Shown piece by piece: positions 44,004-53,188 of a stretch of 64,000 nt of DNA. Made by a program: the position numbers and the translations under genes. Each line of letters begins with the position of its first letter. Position 1 is the first letter of the stretch. Below the pieces are notes generated by a model, which was not told where the DNA came from, made no database searches, and worked only from the letters and a program-made list of their open reading frames with translations. The DNA comes from Niveispirillum sp. SYP-B3756. GTDB lineage: Bacteria > Pseudomonadota > Alphaproteobacteria > Azospirillales > Azospirillaceae. The DNA lies in the NCBI RefSeq assembly GCF_009495745.1, contig NZ_WIDQ01000005.1, forward strand, positions 233,332 through 297,331. Direction: 5' to 3'.

Positions 44004-44011
44004 TTTTCGGC
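43977..44011 (+). terminator. Terminator of the MmgR-like sRNA
   Basis: AGGCCGCT-CCCGT-AGCGGCCT followed by TTTTTCTTTTT. Confidence 0.88.
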
Positions 44012-44449
44012 CTTGGGGAGCTTCCCGCCCGGTTCAGGCTTCACGGTGGAACAATCCCACCGGAGAAGCTTGTTACCGTATCGGGCCCTCGTGAGGTCTA
44101 TTTGTTTCAAATCAGTGCTGGCGGTCAAGCCGTTTCGATCCAAACAATGCGGTTACGACGTCGTTTCGTTGCCACGATCATACCGCTTTTTCGGTAAATG
44201 CCACAGACGGGTCGATCAGGCTGCGCGCAGCCGTCATTCTGGGGCGATTGCCATCGTACCGTAAGCGGGCCCAGTGCCAGAAGCCAAGGGCTGTTGGAAA
44301 AGGTGACCATTGGCGACAGGAAGCCGACAGCTGCCTGGTGAATTCCGGCAATTGAGAAAATCGTCGCTGCTGACAGTCGGTTGAAGCGCGGCAGCGGCAG
44401 CGGATGGCGGGCGCCCTTGCCCTGAACGGAAGGCCGCCCGCCCCGCCGG

Positions 44450-45997
44450 TCACTTCACCGTGTCGGCGGAGAAAATAAAGGAATAGGTGGACGCATAGTC
44501 CGGATTGCTGCTGGTCGCCTTCGTCCCCGCCGCCGTCATCGGGAACAGGGTGACACTGCGCTGGGTCATCCCATTCTTGCGGAAGAAGGTAACGGCAGCG
44601 GATTGTGCGATGTCAGCATATTGATGGCAATCCATACAGGCTGACTTGGCCTGCACATAGGTTTCCATCGTTGTATTGGCCACTATGCGCGTCGCCTTAG
44701 CCGGCGTGATGCCCCCAGCCGGTAACGGCACCACGCTCTGCGGCGGGATAGCCGTGGGCAGGGATGGCCATTGCACATCGATCAGCCGGTAATAATTAAA
44801 TACCGACTGGGCGGGGAACAGGTTCCAGGCATATTGGTTGGTGCTGTTGGCCACATTCTCCACCGGTGTCATCCGCGTCACCTGCATCGGCGCGGCATAG
44901 GGGCTGCAACCCTGCGGCAGATAAGGCGGGCTGGTATTGGTACAGGGTACCGTGGGTGCCTTATTGGCCTCACATTTATAGAAATCGGTGGTCGGGTCGC
45001 AGGATGGATTAAAATAGGTATAGCCGGGGCTGGGCTTACGGTTGGGATTGGCCGGCAGGTTGACCGTGTCGCCGCCATTGTCCGGCGCATTATCCACCTG
45101 TTCGAAGGTGGACCAGAGGAATTGCGGTGCCCCCGGCAGCCGGCGGATAATATGCAGTCCAGTCAGGCCCACCGTCTGGTTGCTGGTATTGCCATAGGGA
45201 TCGGTGACGGTCGCCTGAGCCGTTAGATAGCGGTAATTCAGCGATCCGTCGGATGGCAACACCACCCAGGCGGCCTTCAACTCAATGGAGCCGACATTCA
45301 GGCCAAATGTCTTGGCGTTGCCGGCGCAATCCACGTCACCCGGCCCCATCGGCAGGTTGAAAGCACCCTTCCCGTTCTGGCCGGCATTGCTGGCGCAGGC
45401 TTCCTGCCCGGCAAAACTGGTCAGGTTCTGGCCGGTGATATAGGCGGCCTCGTCCAGATTGACGCTGACCGTGTAATAGGTGAGCCCGCCCCGTTGATCG
45501 GTCAGCCAATCCGGCTCCAGCTTGGTGCCGCTGGCCTGGCCGATGGCGGACAGATCCAGGGTAGAGGCTTCCGACAATACCGAGAGGTTCAGCCGGCCCG
45601 GATTGGCCGCCGCCTTTTTTAAGGCAGCTTTGTCCCCGCTGAACAGCAGGTTGGCCAGCACATAGGTCTGCCACACGGTGGGCTTGGTATTGCTGGGCAG
45701 GCCGAACTGGCTGGACGGCACGGATGTGTCCGGCGTGCCGGGTGTGCTGCTGCTGGCTGCCCAGTTCAGATAGATGAATTGTTGCCAGGCAATGCAGTCC
45801 GCATTGGTCTGGTTGGCCAGATTGAAATTGGGCGGCAACACCGGCTTCATGGTGATCTGGGTCGTCCCAAAGCCGGTGCAGGGGTTGGAAACGGTCTGAG
45901 CGGCGACCGTGCCGGTGCCCAGCACCAGCACGGTCAGCAGCACCAACGCCGGGGACACGCCCCGGCGATAGAGCAGGGAAAGGCCCCGGCGCAGCAT
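44450..45997 (-). CDS. Exported monohaem c-type cytochrome-like protein
   Basis: A 515-residue protein. A cleavable signal peptide ends near residue 33 (LVLGTGTVAAQ). An N-terminal segment ADCIAWQQFIYLNW and a C-terminal NTTMETYVQAKSACMDCHQY (CxxCH haem motif at about residues 453-457) mark a large exported family with one haem c, of no established function. Several further Cys residues may form disulphides. It begins 3 bp after the 600-residue protein upstream, so the two are one operon and probably work together; a redox role for the pair is an inference. I do not recognise a named enzyme. Confidence 0.75.
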   Translation of the reverse strand: MLRRGLSLLYRRGVSPALVLLTVLVLGTGTVAAQTVSNPCTGFGTTQITMKPVLPPNFNLANQTNADCIAWQQFIYLNWAASSSTPGTPDTSVPSSQFGLPSNTKPTVWQTYVLANLLFSGDKAALKKAAANPGRLNLSVLSEASTLDLSAIGQASGTKLEPDWLTDQRGGLTYYTVSVNLDEAAYITGQNLTSFAGQEACASNAGQNGKGAFNLPMGPGDVDCAGNAKTFGLNVGSIELKAAWVVLPSDGSLNYRYLTAQATVTDPYGNTSNQTVGLTGLHIIRRLPGAPQFLWSTFEQVDNAPDNGGDTVNLPANPNRKPSPGYTYFNPSCDPTTDFYKCEANKAPTVPCTNTSPPYLPQGCSPYAAPMQVTRMTPVENVANSTNQYAWNLFPAQSVFNYYRLIDVQWPSLPTAIPPQSVVPLPAGGITPAKATRIVANTTMETYVQAKSACMDCHQYADIAQSAAVTFFRKNGMTQRSVTLFPMTAAGTKATSSNPDYASTYSFIFSADTVK

Positions 45998-46000
45998 GGT

Positions 46001-47803
46001 TCAGGCCCCCGCCGTGATATGGACCAGCGCCGCCATGGTCTCGGCCTGTTCGTTCAGTGTCACCGCAACAGCGCGTAGGCCGGGCGAAGCCCCGCTAGCC
46101 ACCGACACTTCCAGTGTCAGGGCCGTATACGTGCCCGGGTAGGAATTGCCGGGCACAGAATAAGTGACCGAGCTGGCGCCCGTCACGTTGACCGTGATGT
46201 TGCCATCCACCTCGCCACCGGCCAGTTCCGTCAGCACCGCCACCTTTGGCAGGGTGCCGCCTTCATAAGGACTGACGATCAGGGTCAGTGCTGCCTTGGC
46301 CCCACCCGCCGGCAGGAACGGGGCGATCATCGTGGTATTGCTGGCCATGGGGATGGCAAAGCCGGTGGGGTTGGGCTCCGCCACCGCATAATAGGCGTCC
46401 CACAGGACTGAATACATGCATTGCAGCGGCGCCGCCTGCGCACCGGCACCAGCGCAGGGCAGCGTGGGGGGAGTGGCCTCGGTGAGAAGCGGGCGAGCAT
46501 ACAGCCCCACATCGAACTGCTGGGCGATCTGGCCGGCCCAGGTGATGGGGCTGCCGTTGATCTGGATATCGGCCAGGGTCAGCGAGGAGTCCATAGCCAG
46601 CCAGGACAGCGGAATCTGACAGGCAGCGTGCAGGATGAAACCGCCATCGCCGGTATTGCCGGGGAAGTTCTCGCCCGTCACCGGGTCCACCAGCGTGGCT
46701 GACCCGCGCACGACCTGCCAGACATCCGACGGCTTGGCATCCGCCGGCACATTGGTGCCGGGCTTGATCCGCGCACCAAAGCTCCAGGTGGTGAAATTGG
46801 GCATCTGGATATAAAGACCGAACGGATTGGCCAGATTGATCAGGTTGAAGGTGCCCGTTACCTGCCCGCCGACCACCCGGTTCACCGTCTGGCCGATATG
46901 CGGATCACTGTTGCGATAAGCCTGACCGAACTGGCCACAGCACAGCAGGTTTTGCGCATTGTCGTTACCGCTGACCAACTGCTGGGTCGACACGCCGGCC
47001 AGCCCGATTTCCGTCTGCAAGGTATTGGGTGTGCTGGTCAGATGGACAGCACCGCCGGTGCGATCCGCCAATGAACCGGTGCGCGACGATTTCGGACCGC
47101 TGTTCCATTTGTTCAACGGGTTATAGGCGGCGCGACCGGTACCGGGATCGGTCACCACATTGCCTCCGCCGTCCTTCAACGTCAGATCATCCTCCGTGAC
47201 GACCACCAGACGATCGGCGTGCAGGCCGTAATTCAGGATTTCGTTATAGAGTTCCACCACGCGGGTCGGGCTGATGGCCCACAGCGAGTACCAATATTCC
47301 GGGTTCTCACAGCAGAAATCCACGCGAATGATATTATTATTTTCATCGCGGGCCGCTGCCCATTCACAATATTCATCATGCCAGCCGCGCGGACCATAGG
47401 GACCATATTTTTGCAGGGGACCATTCCAGTTCGCTTCCGGGCAGAACTGTGCCGGAATATCCGGCAGGGCCGTGGCAGCGGTACCGTAATAGCCGGTATC
47501 GGCAAGTGAATAGATATCCTGCATCCCCAGATTATAGGGGTTGGCCGGCGGGATCGGCGGGGTGGCGGAGCAATATTGCATCAACCGGCCGGAAAAGGCC
47601 GACCAGGAGACCTGGGCCGTCGGTGTGTCAGCCGGAATGTCCGTGTCCGTTGGATCATAAAAGAAGGAGGGGGCGGCCGGCATGGCCTGCTGCACAAAAC
47701 CCTTCAGATTGTCATTCCACAGCGCGGCCAAGGCCGTCTGGCTTGCCGTGGAATCCGGGAAATCAACGATGAAGGCAGGCGTACCGAACGTGAAATCGGA
47801 CAT
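46001..47803 (-). CDS. Cys-rich protein of unknown function, partner of a cytochrome-like protein
   Basis: A 600-residue protein I do not recognise. No signal peptide is visible. A conserved-looking core at about residues 135-185 reads GWHDEYCEWAAARDENNNII, then VDFCCENPEYWYSLW. A second vicinal Cys pair is in QNLLCCGQFGQAYRNSDPHI (about 287). The last 110 residues look like a beta-sandwich (GNITVNVTGASSVTYSVPGN). About ten Cys in total and the two CC pairs suggest metal or disulphide chemistry. It is followed 3 bp later by the exported haem protein. GGGGTGAGAA precedes the ATG. Confidence 0.7.
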   Translation of the reverse strand: MSDFTFGTPAFIVDFPDSTASQTALAALWNDNLKGFVQQAMPAAPSFFYDPTDTDIPADTPTAQVSWSAFSGRLMQYCSATPPIPPANPYNLGMQDIYSLADTGYYGTAATALPDIPAQFCPEANWNGPLQKYGPYGPRGWHDEYCEWAAARDENNNIIRVDFCCENPEYWYSLWAISPTRVVELYNEILNYGLHADRLVVVTEDDLTLKDGGGNVVTDPGTGRAAYNPLNKWNSGPKSSRTGSLADRTGGAVHLTSTPNTLQTEIGLAGVSTQQLVSGNDNAQNLLCCGQFGQAYRNSDPHIGQTVNRVVGGQVTGTFNLINLANPFGLYIQMPNFTTWSFGARIKPGTNVPADAKPSDVWQVVRGSATLVDPVTGENFPGNTGDGGFILHAACQIPLSWLAMDSSLTLADIQINGSPITWAGQIAQQFDVGLYARPLLTEATPPTLPCAGAGAQAAPLQCMYSVLWDAYYAVAEPNPTGFAIPMASNTTMIAPFLPAGGAKAALTLIVSPYEGGTLPKVAVLTELAGGEVDGNITVNVTGASSVTYSVPGNSYPGTYTALTLEVSVASGASPGLRAVAVTLNEQAETMAALVHITAGA

Positions 47804-48130
47804 TTCTCACCCCTGGTTGTGCATGAGGGAAAATTCTCCCGGCCGAACTGTCCGCCTTGGCATATTATTTGGTCAAGTTAAAGTTGTTCAGGTGCCTTCA
47901 TATTTCCCCATTTTTTGCCGAGCCTTTTCTGCCGGGATGGGTGAGGCAGCGGGAAAAATTCGCCGCCCCCGGTAGGCAGAACGACGGGATTTTCGGCCCC
48001 CGCCGGCCGAAAATCCCAATAGAAGCGCTCATTACAGCCTCTGGCACGCTGATTGCTTTCCTGTTTTCCCGAACACCGGACGGCCCAAGGGGGGCAATGG
48101 ACCGGCAGAAAGAACCGAAGGAGTTTTCCC
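47804..48130. other. Intergenic region between divergent unknown operon and TPR-PRMT gene
   Basis: About 330 bp without a gene. AT-rich centre near 47860-47930. Contains a sigma-54 promoter for the plus-strand gene; no clear promoter for the minus-strand operon was recognised. Confidence 0.6.
48041..48058 (+). promoter_or_regulatory. Near-perfect sigma-54 promoter
   Basis: CTGGCACGCTGATTGCTT matches the -24/-12 consensus TGGCACG-N4-TTGCW at every core position with 10 bases between GG and GC. It lies about 75 bp before the TPR-methyltransferase start. Confidence 0.75.
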
Positions 48131-49753
48131 ATGTCGTTCGTCCAGGATTGCGTCAGCCTGTCCCGTCAGCATCTGATGGCCGGTTATCTGGCCGAGGCCG
48201 AGATGAGCTGCCTCACGGCGCTCCAGGTCGAACCGGAACATTCGGAAGCCACCCATCTGCTGGGTGTCATCGCGTTGCGCTCCAACCGGGCCGCAGAAGC
48301 CAACGACCTGTTCAACAAGGCCATCGCCCTGGACGACCACAAGGCGGAATTCCATAACAGCCGCGGCGTGCTGCTTTACGGCTGCTGCCGCTTCGTAGAA
48401 GCGGCCGTGGAATTCGCCAAGGCGGTGGAGCTGGATGACAATGATCCGGTTTCCCACAATAATCTGGGCAATGCCATGCGCGCCCTGGGCGATCTGGTGG
48501 AGTCCGAACAGAGCTTCCGCCGCGCCATTGCCCGCCGCCCCTCCTATGCCGAGGCCCATAACAATCTGGGCAACACGCTGCGCGATCTGGGCAATCTGGG
48601 CGAAGCGGAATTCTGCTTCCGCCATTCCCTGGCGTTGCGGCCGAAGAACCTGGATGCCGCTTATAATCTGGCAGCATTGCTGCTTTATACCGACCGGCTG
48701 GACGAAGCCGGCCGCCTGTTCGCCAATGTGCTGGCCGGCGATCCCTCACGCGGGGAAGCCGCCATTGGTCTGGCACAAGTGTTCCAAGGCCAGGGCCGTC
48801 TTGACGATGCCATCGCGCTGCTGACCGGGGTTCACAACCGTATGCCTGACAATTCCGATGTGCTGTTCGCCCTGCAGCTGCTGCGTTCCACCCAGATCCC
48901 GGCCTGGCACATCCCGATGATCAATGATCATGAACGCAATGATGCCTATGAGGCGGCCTTGCTGAACAATGTGCAGAAAGGCGATGTGGTGCTGGAAATC
49001 GGCACCGGTTCCGCCCTGGTGGCGATGATGGCCGCCCGCGCCGGGGCCGGTCATGTCTATACCTGCGAGATGCACAAGCCGCTGGTTGAGGTGGCGCGGG
49101 AAACCGTGGCGGTGAACGGCTACAGCGACCGCGTCAGTGTGATCGGCAAGAAATCCACCGATCTGGTGATCGGCAGCGATATGCCGGAAAAGGCTGATAT
49201 TTTCGTGTCGGAACTGATCAATGTCGGCATGTTGGCCCCCGACATGCTGGCCATCCTGCAGCACGCCCGCCAGAACCTGCTGAGGCAGGATGCCAAGATC
49301 ATCCCGGCCGCCGCTACCGTCTGGTGCTCCCTGATACAGGCCGATGATCTGCGCCGCATCAGCCCGATCCGCACCATCAGCGGGTTCGATATGTCGCGCT
49401 TCGACCAGTTCCGCACACCGGGTTACTGCACGCTGGATCTGGCCGCTGATAATCACCAGCTGCTCTCAACCCCGGAACAGGCCTGGTTCTTCGATTTCTA
49501 CAAGAACATGCCGACCACCGCGTCCAAGACCCTGACAATCACCGCCAGCGAGACGGGCACTGCCCATGGCGTGGCCTTCTGGTTTGACCTGCATATGGAC
49601 GAGAAGGTGACCTACAATTCCAACTCCCCCACCCGCACCAACCATTGGAAGCAGGCCGTTTACTTCTTCGGCCAGGATTTGCCGGTGGTGAAAGGCCAAC
49701 CGGTGATGATCGGCACCGGTTACGACCGAACCCAAATCCACTTCTATATCTGA
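48131..49753 (+). CDS. TPR protein with C-terminal PRMT-like methyltransferase domain
   Basis: A 540-residue fusion. Residues 1-270 hold about seven tetratricopeptide repeats (SHNNLGNAMRALGDLVESEQ, AHNNLGNTLRDLGNLGEAEF). Residues about 275-540 form an AdoMet methyltransferase resembling protein arginine methyltransferases: motif I VVLEIGTGSALVAMMAARAG, acidic end of strand 2 YTCEMHKPL, a double-E-loop-like SELINVGMLAPDM (about 360-372, second Glu not conserved), and NHWKQAVYFF (about 504-513), which corresponds to the PRMT THW loop. TPR plus PRMT recalls eukaryotic PRMT9. The substrate is unknown. A sigma-54 promoter precedes it; GAAGGAG precedes the ATG. Confidence 0.82.
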   Translation: MSFVQDCVSLSRQHLMAGYLAEAEMSCLTALQVEPEHSEATHLLGVIALRSNRAAEANDLFNKAIALDDHKAEFHNSRGVLLYGCCRFVEAAVEFAKAVELDDNDPVSHNNLGNAMRALGDLVESEQSFRRAIARRPSYAEAHNNLGNTLRDLGNLGEAEFCFRHSLALRPKNLDAAYNLAALLLYTDRLDEAGRLFANVLAGDPSRGEAAIGLAQVFQGQGRLDDAIALLTGVHNRMPDNSDVLFALQLLRSTQIPAWHIPMINDHERNDAYEAALLNNVQKGDVVLEIGTGSALVAMMAARAGAGHVYTCEMHKPLVEVARETVAVNGYSDRVSVIGKKSTDLVIGSDMPEKADIFVSELINVGMLAPDMLAILQHARQNLLRQDAKIIPAAATVWCSLIQADDLRRISPIRTISGFDMSRFDQFRTPGYCTLDLAADNHQLLSTPEQAWFFDFYKNMPTTASKTLTITASETGTAHGVAFWFDLHMDEKVTYNSNSPTRTNHWKQAVYFFGQDLPVVKGQPVMIGTGYDRTQIHFYI

Positions 49754-49759
49754 TGCCGC

Positions 49760-49798
49760 ACCGGCGCTGACCATGACCCCATCATGGCCAGCGCCGGT
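49760..49798. terminator. Bidirectional terminator between the TPR-PRMT and BolA genes
   Basis: ACCGGCGCTG / CAGCGCCGGT outer stem with inner CCATGA / TCATGG, followed by TTTGCTCTT. Confidence 0.7.
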
Positions 49799-49804
49799 TT
49801 GCTC

Positions 49805-50041
49805 TTATATCTTGGGCACCGATGTGGTCAGCATCAGCGCGTGCAGCTCGCCCCCCATCCGGCCTTTCAGGGCCGCATAGACCATCTGATGCTGAGCAAC
49901 GCGGGTCTTGCCCTTGAAGGCGGGGGTTTCCACATAAGCGGCGTAATGGTCGCCATCGCCGCGCAGATCATCAATCCGCACCACGGCGTCAGGGAACGCC
50001 TCGCGGATCAATGCCTCAATCTCGGATGCCTGCATCGCCAT
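49805..50041 (-). CDS. BolA/IbaG family protein
   Basis: A 78-residue BolA-type protein. ASEIEALIREAFPDAVVRID, the conserved His in KTRVAQHQMVYAAL and the KGRMGGELHALMLTT tail are present. Such proteins pair with monothiol glutaredoxins in Fe-S cluster trafficking. Placement downstream of purL is usual in alphaproteobacteria, where grxD often follows; here the next gene is on the opposite strand and no grxD is seen. Start at 50041 follows TGAGGAA. Confidence 0.9.
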   Translation of the reverse strand: MAMQASEIEALIREAFPDAVVRIDDLRGDGDHYAAYVETPAFKGKTRVAQHQMVYAALKGRMGGELHALMLTTSVPKI

Positions 50042-50116
50042 GGGCGGGTTCCTCATTCAAAACGGCTATGCGCTGAAGGGAAGCATCCAGCAGACACTTC
50101 CCCATCAGCAACAGAC

Positions 50117-52345
50117 TCACCCCAGCTTGCCGTCCATATAGGCCGGCAGCCAGCTTTCATTGACTTCCACCAAGGATGCCACAGAGATGGCGAGCCCACC
50201 GGGGGCGGTCAAGCTGTCGCCACCCACGGTGCCGATATGGGTGAGCGTCACGCCGGCCTCAGCGGCCTTGGCTTCCACCGTTTCCACGTCGGACGGCTTT
50301 ACCGTCAGCACGTAACGGCCCTGGTCCTCGCCAAACAGCTCGGCAATGTGCCAGCCGTCCAGCCCGGCCAGATCGGCACCCTTGCCGGATGCCATGGCCA
50401 TTTCAGCCAGGGCCACCTGCAGGCCGCCATCGGACACGTCATGCGAGGCGGTGATCAGGCCAGCCTGAATGGCCTCGCGCACGAAGGTGCCATGGCGCTT
50501 TTCGGCTTCCAGGTCCACCGCCGGGGCGGGGCCGGCTTCCAGGCCCAGGATTTCGCGCAGGTAAAGGCTCTGGCCCAGATGGCCCTCGGTCTCACCCACC
50601 AGCAGAATGACGTCACCATCATTCTTGAAGCCCAGGCCGACCGCCTTGTGGCCATCGGCCAGCAGACCCACACCGCCCACGGTCGGGGTCGGCAGGATGC
50701 CTTCGCCGTTGGTCTCGTTGTAGAGCGAGACATTGCCGGAGACGACGGGATAGTCCAGCACCCGGCAGGCTTCCGCCATGCCTTCCACGCAACCGGCGAA
50801 CTGGCCCATGATGCGGGGCTTTTCCGGGTTGCCGAAATTCATGTTGTCGGTGATGGCCAGCGGCAGCGCGCCCACGGCGGACACGTTGCGATAGCTTTCC
50901 GCCACGGCCTGACGGCCACCCTGCACCGGGTCAGCGAAGCAGTAGCGCGGCGTCACGTCGGACGACATGGCCAGCGCCTTGTTGGTGCCATGCACACGCA
51001 CCACGGCGGCATCGGACTGGCCCGAGATGAAGCGGGTGTCGGCCCCCACCTGGCTGTCATATTGCTGCCAGATCCAGCGCTTGGAGGCCAGATCCGGGCA
51101 GGCCACCAGCTTGGCCAGGATATCGGCCAGCGACAGATCGGACGGCCACAGGGCGGATTCGTCCAGATCCAGCGCCGGCTGTGCCGGCGTCGGCTCCGTC
51201 GGGCGATGATAGAGCGGGGCCGCGTCGAACAGCGGGGCCAGTTCCAGATCGCAATAGGTCTGGCCGTGCATCTTCAGCACGAAATGGCCGGTATCGGTCA
51301 GGTGGCCAATGACGGCGAAGTCCAGTTCCCACTTGTCGAAGATGGCGCGCGCCTCTTCCTCGTGGCCGGGCTTCAGCACGATCAGCATACGCTCCTGGCT
51401 TTCCGACAGCATGATCTCGTAGGGGGTCATCCCCACCTCACGCTGCGGCACCTTTTCCAGATGCAGCTCGATGCCCAACCCACCCTTGCCGGCCATTTCG
51501 ACCGAGGAGGAGGTGAGGCCGGCGGCACCCATGTCCTGAATGGACTGGATGGCGTCGGTGTTCATCAGTTCCAGGCAGGCTTCGATCAGCAGCTTTTCGG
51601 TGAACGGGTCACCCACCTGCACCGTCGGGCGCTTGGCCTCGCTATCCTCGGTGAACTCCGCCGAGGACATGGTGGCGCCATGGATACCGTCGCGGCCGGT
51701 CTTGGAACCGACATAGACGACGGGGTTACCGACACCGGCCGCCTTGGAATAGAAAATCTTGTCCTGATCGGCGATGCCCACGGTCATGGCATTGACCAGG
51801 CAATTGCCGTTATAGGCCTTGTGGAAATTGGTCTCCCCACCCACGGTGGGCACGCCGACGCAATTGCCATAATGGCCGATGCCCGACACCACACCGGCGA
51901 CCAGCTGACGGGTCTTCGGGTGGGACGGCTCCCCGAAACGCAGGGCGTTCAGATTGGCGATCGGGCGCGCCCCCATGGTGAACACGTCGCGCAGAATGCC
52001 GCCAACACCCGTCGCCGCACCCTGGAAAGGTTCGATATAGGAGGGGTGGTTATGGCTTTCCATCTTGAAGATGGCGGCCTGATTGTCACCAATATCGATG
52101 ACGCCGGCATTTTCCCCCGGACCGCAGATGACCCAGGGTGCCTTGGTCGGGAACTGCTTCAGCCAAACGCGGGACGACTTGTAGGAGCAATGCTCCGACC
52201 ACATCACCGAATAGATGCCCAGCTCGGTGAAGGTGGGCTGACGGCCGACAATCTCCAGCAGGCGGGCATATTCGTCCGCCTTGATGCCATGTTCGGCGGC
52301 CAACGCCTCGGTGACCTCGGGTTCTTTCCAGGACGTGGCGCTCAC
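50117..52345 (-). CDS. purL: Phosphoribosylformylglycinamidine synthase subunit PurL
   Basis: A 742-residue small-type PurL. It begins with [20 protein letters not shown] and [20 protein letters not shown], then [40 protein letters not shown] and the second AIR synthase-related half with [20 protein letters not shown] and [20 protein letters not shown]. It is the FGAM synthase ATPase of purine synthesis and works with PurQ and PurS. The ATG overlaps the purQ stop by 4 bp, so both are coupled. Confidence 0.97.
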   Translation of the reverse strand: MSATSWKEPEVTEALAAEHGIKADEYARLLEIVGRQPTFTELGIYSVMWSEHCSYKSSRVWLKQFPTKAPWVICGPGENAGVIDIGDNQAAIFKMESHNHPSYIEPFQGAATGVGGILRDVFTMGARPIANLNALRFGEPSHPKTRQLVAGVVSGIGHYGNCVGVPTVGGETNFHKAYNGNCLVNAMTVGIADQDKIFYSKAAGVGNPVVYVGSKTGRDGIHGATMSSAEFTEDSEAKRPTVQVGDPFTEKLLIEACLELMNTDAIQSIQDMGAAGLTSSSVEMAGKGGLGIELHLEKVPQREVGMTPYEIMLSESQERMLIVLKPGHEEEARAIFDKWELDFAVIGHLTDTGHFVLKMHGQTYCDLELAPLFDAAPLYHRPTEPTPAQPALDLDESALWPSDLSLADILAKLVACPDLASKRWIWQQYDSQVGADTRFISGQSDAAVVRVHGTNKALAMSSDVTPRYCFADPVQGGRQAVAESYRNVSAVGALPLAITDNMNFGNPEKPRIMGQFAGCVEGMAEACRVLDYPVVSGNVSLYNETNGEGILPTPTVGGVGLLADGHKAVGLGFKNDGDVILLVGETEGHLGQSLYLREILGLEAGPAPAVDLEAEKRHGTFVREAIQAGLITASHDVSDGGLQVALAEMAMASGKGADLAGLDGWHIAELFGEDQGRYVLTVKPSDVETVEAKAAEAGVTLTHIGTVGGDSLTAPGGLAISVASLVEVNESWLPAYMDGKLG

Positions 52346-53031
52346 GACAGGCTCTCCACCAGGCTATCGAAGAAGGCACGGCCATCGGTATTGCCATGCA
52401 GCGGATCAAAGGCGCGTTCGGGATGCGGCATCATCCCCAGCACATTGCGCTCGGCATTGAAGATACCGGCAATGTTGTTGGTGGCACCATTGGGATTGGC
52501 CTGGTCGGCGGTCTGGCTGGGAAGTGCGGCATAGCGGAACGCCACCAGCCCTTCACCTTCCAGGCGCTTCAACGTCTCCTCATCGGCGACGTAATTGCCT
52601 TCACCATGGCCGACCGGAATGCCGATCACCTGGCCCTTGGTGTATTTCTTCGTGAAATCGCTGTCGGTATTTTCCACCGTCAACCCGACGGTGCGGCAGA
52701 CATATTTCAGCGACTTGTTGCGGATCAGCGCGCCGGGCAGCAAACCCGCCTCGGTGATGATCTGGAAGCCATTGCAGATGCCGACAACGCGCACGCCCTT
52801 GGCGGCGCGTTCCTTCACCAGCTTCATGATGGGCGAATGGGCGGCCATGGCGCCGCAGCGCAGATAGTCGCCATAGGAGAAGCCGCCCGGTACGGCGATC
52901 ACATCGACATCCGGCAGTTCGGTGTCCTTGTGGAAAGCCATGTGGGGTTTACGGCCGGAGGCCTGCTCAAGCGCCACCGCGATATCACGATCGCAGTTGG
53001 AGCCGGGAAAGACGATGACGGCGGACTTCAT
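52342..53031 (-). CDS. purQ: Phosphoribosylformylglycinamidine synthase subunit PurQ
   Basis: A 229-residue class I glutamine amidotransferase that supplies ammonia to PurL. It starts [20 protein letters not shown]; the nucleophile elbow is [20 protein letters not shown] and the catalytic His/Glu lie in [11 protein letters not shown]. purS, normally just upstream in this arrangement, is not present here: 150 bp of non-coding DNA separates purQ from the two-component system on the same strand. Confidence 0.96.
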   Translation of the reverse strand: MKSAVIVFPGSNCDRDIAVALEQASGRKPHMAFHKDTELPDVDVIAVPGGFSYGDYLRCGAMAAHSPIMKLVKERAAKGVRVVGICNGFQIITEAGLLPGALIRNKSLKYVCRTVGLTVENTDSDFTKKYTKGQVIGIPVGHGEGNYVADEETLKRLEGEGLVAFRYAALPSQTADQANPNGATNNIAGIFNAERNVLGMMPHPERAFDPLHGNTDGRAFFDSLVESLS

Positions 53032-53188
53032 CCCGCGGGACCCGTTCCTGGAGGTGGAGGGAAGGGCGGAGAACCGTCAGCGGGACGGTGCCCCCGATGC
53101 GGGCGGAACCTACTTCCGCTCCGTTCCTATTGCAAGGATCGCCATCCCCCCCTCGCCTGATAGCTGCCCCCCATTTGTGCGGGGTGCT

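Larger units (their letters stand above)
43735..44449. other. Intergenic region holding an sRNA and no protein gene
   Basis: About 715 bp. A hairpin CGGCCCC-GTAAA-GGGGCCG lies near 43865-43883, followed by the MmgR-like sRNA (43929-44003). From 44004 to 44449 I see no convincing gene; open frames here lack a ribosome-binding site and conserved features. Confidence 0.6.

Noticed and set aside
43850-44143. 97-residue minus-strand open frame
   Set aside because: Antisense to the MmgR-like sRNA and its terminator, with no conserved features.
46001-47803. LodA/GoxA-type quinone oxidase
   Set aside because: The partner cytochrome-like gene suggested it, but the N-terminus and motifs of LodA are absent.
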